Positions 7,590 through 10,703 of a stretch of DNA of 10,703 nucleotides are shown here, piece by piece. The stretch is taken from NCBI GenBank assembly GCA_902525995.1, contig CABZJG010000049.1, positions 1 to 10,703 of the forward strand, given 5' to 3'. The translations under genes were made by a program, and so were the position numbers. The first letter of the stretch is position 1. The number at the start of each line of letters is the position of its first letter. The notes below the pieces were generated by a model. The model saw only the letters and a list, made by a program, of their open reading frames with translations. It ran no database searches and had not been told where the DNA came from. Source of the DNA: Paracoccaceae bacterium (GTDB taxonomy: Bacteria > Pseudomonadota > Alphaproteobacteria > Rhodobacterales > Rhodobacteraceae).

Positions 7590-7787
7590 CACCAGGCCCC
7601 TTGCATCTTTAGGCGCTCTGATAGCCTGTATGAGGTTTATCGCAAAGTATTTTTAAGCAAATTTGCAAACATTTGTAAATCTAATTTTGCTAATCGGCAA
7701 ATTTGCTAACTACAATTACAAGTAGAGAATTTTCCCATTTGATCAAAATTTCTGGACACTGCATCAGAAACTGAATACGAAACAGTG
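7590..7787. promoter_or_regulatory. Divergent regulatory region of pccB and MFS gene with TTTGC-box array (probable PccR operators)
   Basis: This intergenic stretch contains, within 69 bases (7641-7709), five related boxes: CGCAAAG (7641-7647), TTTGCAAA (7662-7669), TTTGTAAA (7672-7679), TTTGCTAA (7686-7693) and TTTGCTAA (7702-7709). The ten-base perfect palindrome GCAAATTTGC occurs twice, at 7657-7666 and 7697-7706, exactly 40 bases apart. TTTGCAAA is the core recognised by ScfR-family regulators (RamB in corynebacteria, PccR in Rhodobacter sphaeroides, from memory). A possible pccB promoter on the minus strand is TTTACA (complement of 7674-7679), 17-base spacer, TTAAAA (complement of 7651-7656), which would put a palindrome inside the spacer. 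A separate palindrome TTTGATCAAA lies at 7738-7747 nearer the transporter gene; its role is unknown. I see no clear terminator or further gene here. Confidence 0.75.
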
Positions 7788-9005
7788 ATGAGCAATTTTC
7801 CCAAAGCTCGGTTTTTAAACCATAGCACACAACCACATATGGCAACACTGATACTGCTTTCGAGCATTTCAGCTTTGGCAATGAATGTCTTTTTGCCAAG
7901 CCTACCACGCATGGCCGTGCATTTTGACAGCACGCCGGCAATTGTCGGGCTATCGGTTGGGATTTATCTTGGGGCCAGCGCGCTGCTGCAATTGGCTGCT
8001 GGGCCACTTTCTGATCTGTTTGGCAGAAGGCCTGTTGCCCTTTGGGCGCTCGGCATTTTTGCTGTGACCAGCGTATTGATCATCTATGCGCCAAATATTC
8101 ATGTTTTTCTTGCCCTTCGCACGGTTCAGGCAATATCCGCCTGCTGTGTCGTTATTTCACGCGCCATCGTACGTGATACAACCGACACTGCTGAATCAGG
8201 GTCCAAAATTGGCTATGTCACCATGGGCATGGCGATCGTGCCTATGCTCAGCCCTGTATTGGGTGGATTTTTAGATGGCTGGCTTGGATGGCAAGCCAAT
8301 TTTTGGTTTTTGGCCACTGTCGGGGGCGTTATTTGGCTGATTTGCTATCTAGATCATGGGGAAACAGCACCGCCATCGACCCATAAGATTAGCAGCCAAT
8401 TTGCCGAATATTCCGAACTGCTTAAAGCGCGCAGGTTTTGGGGCTATTGCATTTCCTCGGCCCTTGGGGCCGGCGCGTTCTTTGCCTTTCTTGGCGGCGG
8501 CCCATTCGTTGGATCGGTGGTGTTTAATTTAACACCAGAAGCTCTTGGTATTTACATTGGCGTGCCGGCAATCGGTTATATTATTGGCAACTTTCTATCC
8601 GGCCGGTTTTCCAAGCAGATCGGGATCGATAGAATGGTGCTGTGGGGTTTGCTGGTCACTATGGCCGGGATGTCGCTATCTTTATTGGTAAGCTACGCCG
8701 GCTATGGCAGTGCGACAAGCTTTTTCGGCTTTATGACTTTTGTTGGCTTGGGCAACGGGATCACCATGCCCAATGCAACAGCTGGCATGCTGTCCGTTCG
8801 CCCGCACCTTGCAGGCGCCGCTTCTGGGCTTGGGGGCGCAATCATGATCGGTGGTGGGGCAGCCTTGTCCGCGGCCAGTGGTTTAATCTTGAAACCTGGC
8901 AGCAGTGAAATGCCTTTGGTGTGTCTGATGTGGCTTTCCGCCGCTGGCGGTGTGCTCTGCATCCTTTACGTTCGTCGCCGCAACGCTGCGCTAAGTGATA
9001 AATAA
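7788..9005 (+). CDS. MFS drug-resistance-type transporter, Bcr/CflA (DHA1) family
   Basis: An inner-membrane proton-coupled exporter of about 405 residues, with roughly 12 hydrophobic segments spread from residue 18 to 395. MFS motif A is intact in the loop after helix 2 (GPLSDLFGRRPV, 72-83), ending in the basic pair. Helix 4 carries the RTVQA.SACCVVISRAIVRD stretch (111-130) characteristic of Bcr/CflA proteins. Helix 5 holds an antiporter-type motif (MGMAIVPMLSPVLGGFLDG, 146-164). The central loop (~188-215) is short and polar. The first frame start is GTG 7785; I prefer ATG 7788, giving MSNFPKARFLNHSTQPHMAT, like the family N-terminus, though no good Shine-Dalgarno precedes either. The gene is divergent from pccB and shares its operator region. 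It stops 64 bases before pccR, in the same direction. The substrate cannot be read from sequence; export of organic acids or acyl-derived compounds would suit the context, but drug efflux is equally possible. Confidence 0.88.
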   Translation: MSNFPKARFLNHSTQPHMATLILLSSISALAMNVFLPSLPRMAVHFDSTPAIVGLSVGIYLGASALLQLAAGPLSDLFGRRPVALWALGIFAVTSVLIIYAPNIHVFLALRTVQAISACCVVISRAIVRDTTDTAESGSKIGYVTMGMAIVPMLSPVLGGFLDGWLGWQANFWFLATVGGVIWLICYLDHGETAPPSTHKISSQFAEYSELLKARRFWGYCISSALGAGAFFAFLGGGPFVGSVVFNLTPEALGIYIGVPAIGYIIGNFLSGRFSKQIGIDRMVLWGLLVTMAGMSLSLLVSYAGYGSATSFFGFMTFVGLGNGITMPNATAGMLSVRPHLAGAASGLGGAIMIGGGAALSAASGLILKPGSSEMPLVCLMWLSAAGGVLCILYVRRRNAALSDK

Positions 9006-9069
9006 ACCTTGCCCCATCCACTTTGCAAAGTTAGAAAATTTATAAGCTAATTTTGCAAAGGCCCACACG
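9006..9069 (+). promoter_or_regulatory. pccR upstream region with two perfect TTTGCAAA boxes (probable autoregulatory operators)
   Basis: TTTGCAAA occurs at 9022-9029, inside the palindrome CTTTGCAAAG (9021-9030), and again at 9052-9059, with centres 30 bases apart, about three helical turns. The first continues as TTTGCAAAGTTAG, close to the 13-base RamB box of corynebacteria. A promoter can be drawn as TTGCAA (9023-9028), 17-base spacer, GCTAAT (9046-9051), which would overlap both boxes. The second box overlaps AAAGG (9057-9061), the only ribosome-site candidate for pccR. Binding here would block both transcription and ribosome access, so negative autoregulation is the simplest reading (inference). 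Confidence 0.75.
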
Positions 9070-10470
9070 ATGAGGGGACGAAAAATCTATGCTGGGGCAA
9101 AGCTGCGCGATCTGCGGCAACGGCTTTCGCTGACCCAGAAATCTTTTGCAGCAAAGCTTGGGGTATCCCTGCCCTACCTCAATCAAATGGAAAACAATAA
9201 CCGGCCGGTCTCAAGCGCCGTTTTATTGGCGCTGGCGCAAGAGTTCGGTTTTGATGTAACTGAACTTTCAACAGGTGATAGCGAGCGTCTTGTGAGCGAT
9301 ATGCGGGAAGCTTTGGCCGATCCCATCTTCGCGGAAACCCAGCCGGCACTGGCCGATGTGCGACTTGCTGCCTCAAACGCGCCGGTGTTGACACGCGCAT
9401 TTTTAGAGCTTCATCGCGCCTACCGGCAAACCCAAGAACGCCTTATGTCGCTCGACGAAGCCTTGGGGCGCGATGATGCAAGGCTGCAGCCAAGCCCATG
9501 GGAAGAGGTCCGCGATTTCTTTCATTATTGCGACAATTATATAGACGCGGTCGACCGCAGCGCCGAGATTTTTGCCAAAGACTGCGACGGACCAGACTGG
9601 GTCAGAAACGCCGCGGAAAACCAACTTGAAAAGCACGGGGTGCGGCTGCGCTACACCGATCACCCGGCGCTTCGCCAGTTCGATGAAAACAGCCAGACGC
9701 TCAGCCTTTCAGTGCACAGCAGCCCGCAAACCCAAGCGTTCCAAATGGTCTTGCAACTGGCTTTGATCACCCAAAATTCTTTGATTGAAGCCACTTTGGA
9801 CTTGGCGCGTTTTCAAACCAACGAAGCCCGCGCCATCGCTAAAATAGGGCTTGCGAACTACTATGCAGGGGCAGCCTTGATGCCCTATGGGCTATTTCTT
9901 GAGGCCGCGCAGTCAGAACGTCATGATCTTGAGCGCCTTGCCACCAAATTTGGGGTGTCGGTTGAACAGGTTGCGCACAGGCTGTCGACATTGCAGCGCC
10001 CCGGAGCAAAGGGCATACCTTTCTTTTTTGTCCGTGTTGATCAGGCGGGTACTATCACCAAAAGGCATTCAGCCACCCGGCTACAGTTTGCCCGTTTTGG
10101 CGGCGCTTGCCCGCTTTGGAATGTGCACCGCGCGTTTGAAACACCGGGCCGGTTTTTGCGCCAACTGGCGGAAACACCAGACGGGGTGCGCTATATTTCA
10201 TTGGCGCGCGATGTCTCGAAAGCGGGGGGATCTTTTGGCGCACCCGTGCAACGTTTTGCAATTGCGCTCGGCTGCGAGATCAAACATGCTAGCGCTCTGG
10301 TTTATTCAGATACGCTTGATATGAACAACCCCGATGCGTTTGAACCGATTGGCATATCCTGCCGTCTCTGCGAGCGAAAGAATTGCCATCAACGCTCTGT
10401 TCCACCACTTGAGCGCAATCTTTCGGTTGATCCGAACCAGCGCGATATTCTTCCCTATTTCATACGCTAA
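9070..10470 (+). CDS. pccR: Short-chain fatty acyl-CoA regulator (ScfR family), PccR
   Basis: A cytoplasmic transcription factor that in Rhodobacter controls propionyl-CoA carboxylase genes in response to acyl-CoA supply (family knowledge). The 466 residues fit ScfR proteins. Residues 10-66 are an XRE-type helix-turn-helix (LRDLRQRLSLTQKSFAAKLG, then VSLPYLNQMENNNRPVS). Residues ~180-310 match the IrrE/M78-like segment, but the HExxH zinc-protease motif is replaced by VLQLALI (227-233), so this is not a protease; LANYYAGAALMPYGLFLEAA (261-280) and the RLSTLQRPG stretch follow. The C-terminal ScfR (DUF2083) domain has CPLWNVHRAF..PG (347-360) and a Cys cluster at 431, 434 and 439 (SCRLCERKNCHQRS). 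RamB and MccR are relatives; the position beside pccB favours PccR. It lies downstream of the transporter but has its own operators. Its TAA (10468-10470) overlaps the stop of the convergent gene. Confidence 0.93.
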   Translation: MRGRKIYAGAKLRDLRQRLSLTQKSFAAKLGVSLPYLNQMENNNRPVSSAVLLALAQEFGFDVTELSTGDSERLVSDMREALADPIFAETQPALADVRLAASNAPVLTRAFLELHRAYRQTQERLMSLDEALGRDDARLQPSPWEEVRDFFHYCDNYIDAVDRSAEIFAKDCDGPDWVRNAAENQLEKHGVRLRYTDHPALRQFDENSQTLSLSVHSSPQTQAFQMVLQLALITQNSLIEATLDLARFQTNEARAIAKIGLANYYAGAALMPYGLFLEAAQSERHDLERLATKFGVSVEQVAHRLSTLQRPGAKGIPFFFVRVDQAGTITKRHSATRLQFARFGGACPLWNVHRAFETPGRFLRQLAETPDGVRYISLARDVSKAGGSFGAPVQRFAIALGCEIKHASALVYSDTLDMNNPDAFEPIGISCRLCERKNCHQRSVPPLERNLSVDPNQRDILPYFIR

Positions 10471-10703
10471 GCTTGTTGATCGGCTTCAATTTGAGCCTTC
10501 AGGATATGGCAGAGCAAGGCCAAGTGATCCATCGCCAAATAATCCTTTGATCCCGATTTTTCCAGCTTGGCCTTACGATCTAAAAACTCGCCATGCGCCT
10601 TTACCAGACGGTCATAATAAGGATCGTTCACCGCAGGCATTAGTTCAACAGACTTTATGCGCTGCCTAAAAAGTTGGTCAAAGTCCAAAACATAAGAGAG
10701 CGT
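10467..10703 (-). CDS. Small protein of unknown function, 5' end beyond the window
   Basis: The minus-strand frame is open from the window edge to TAG at 10467-10469, giving 78 visible residues. The TTG at 10688 is not needed as a start, because the frame continues upstream (TLSYVLDFDQLFRQRIK). The sequence is charged and helical: YYDRLVKAHGEFLDRKAKLE, a SGSKDY break, then DHLALLCHILKAQIEADQQA. This resembles the two-helix YdcH/DUF465 pattern (Leu-x3-His-x2-Leu then a basic second helix ending in LK-x2-I), but the match is loose and the N-terminus is missing. No signal peptide or membrane segment is seen in the visible part. It runs convergent with pccR, and the stop codons overlap, leaving no room for a terminator between the genes. 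Confidence 0.55.
   Translation of the reverse strand, partial: TLSYVLDFDQLFRQRIKSVELMPAVNDPYYDRLVKAHGEFLDRKAKLEKSGSKDYLAMDHLALLCHILKAQIEADQQA

Noticed and set aside
7738..7747. TTTGATCAAA palindrome near the transporter start
   Set aside because: A single ten-base palindrome in AT-rich intergenic DNA with a centre unlike TTTGCAAA; noted in the regulatory entry but not called an operator.
7785..7787. GTG as start of the MFS gene (and GTG 7592 for pccB)
   Set aside because: In both genes a GTG directly precedes an in-frame ATG; the ATG gives the family-like N-terminus and, for pccB, the usual 510-residue length.
9887..10324. 145-codon ORF in another frame of pccR
   Set aside because: Internal to pccR, whose own frame carries all family motifs to its C-terminus.
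1..10703. Search for defence system, prophage, IS element, CRISPR or integron features
   Set aside because: No transposase, integrase, long terminal inverted repeats, regularly spaced repeats or compositional break seen by eye; every large ORF is accounted for by core metabolism, transport or regulation.

Overview
The window looks like a chromosomal segment from an alphaproteobacterium of the Rhodobacterales, most likely the marine Roseobacter group. The reasons are the close match of the propionyl-CoA carboxylase subunits to the well-known Ruegeria/Roseobacter PccA and PccB, a single-chain methylmalonyl-CoA mutase, a PccR-type ScfR regulator next to pccB, and the DUF4174 gene between pccA and the mutase. 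Base composition is near half GC by eye. I see no phage, IS, CRISPR, tRNA or rRNA sequence.

Layout, left to right. (1) Bases 3-779, + strand: C-terminal part of pntB (NADP-binding end of proton-translocating transhydrogenase), cut by the window edge. (2) 795-833: strong hairpin terminator serving the minus-strand mutase. (3) 850-2979, - strand: methylmalonyl-CoA mutase (scpA/mcmA). (4) 3108-3533, + strand: secreted or periplasmic DUF4174 protein, divergent from the mutase and convergent with pccA. (5) Minus-strand cluster read right to left: pccB (7589-6057), a tiny unlisted ORF of 20 codons (6016-5954), an unrecognised 116-residue protein (5960-5610) and pccA (5595-3595). (6) Shared regulatory region 7590-7787 carrying an array of TTTGC-type boxes. 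(7) 7788-9005, + strand: Bcr/CflA-type MFS transporter. (8) 9070-10470, + strand: pccR, with two perfect TTTGCAAA boxes just upstream. (9) 10467-10703, - strand: 3' part of a small protein gene, convergent with pccR and overlapping its stop codon.

How it works together. Propionyl-CoA (from propionate, odd-chain or branched substrates, or marine compounds such as DMSP) is carboxylated by PccAB to methylmalonyl-CoA, which the B12-dependent mutase converts to succinyl-CoA for the TCA cycle. The epimerase between these steps and the mutase chaperone (MeaB-type GTPase) are not in this window. PccR is the expected sensor of the pathway. Its presumed octamer TTTGCAAA appears, by eye, exactly three times in the window, all in the two intergenic regions flanking the transporter gene.

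Nothing here forces the conclusion of an unknown system; the pathway is a known one. The least explained parts are the tiny ORF, apparently translationally coupled to the unknown 116-residue protein inside the pcc operon, the unusual repeated palindromes in front of pccB, and the role of the MFS transporter and the DUF4174 protein in the module.
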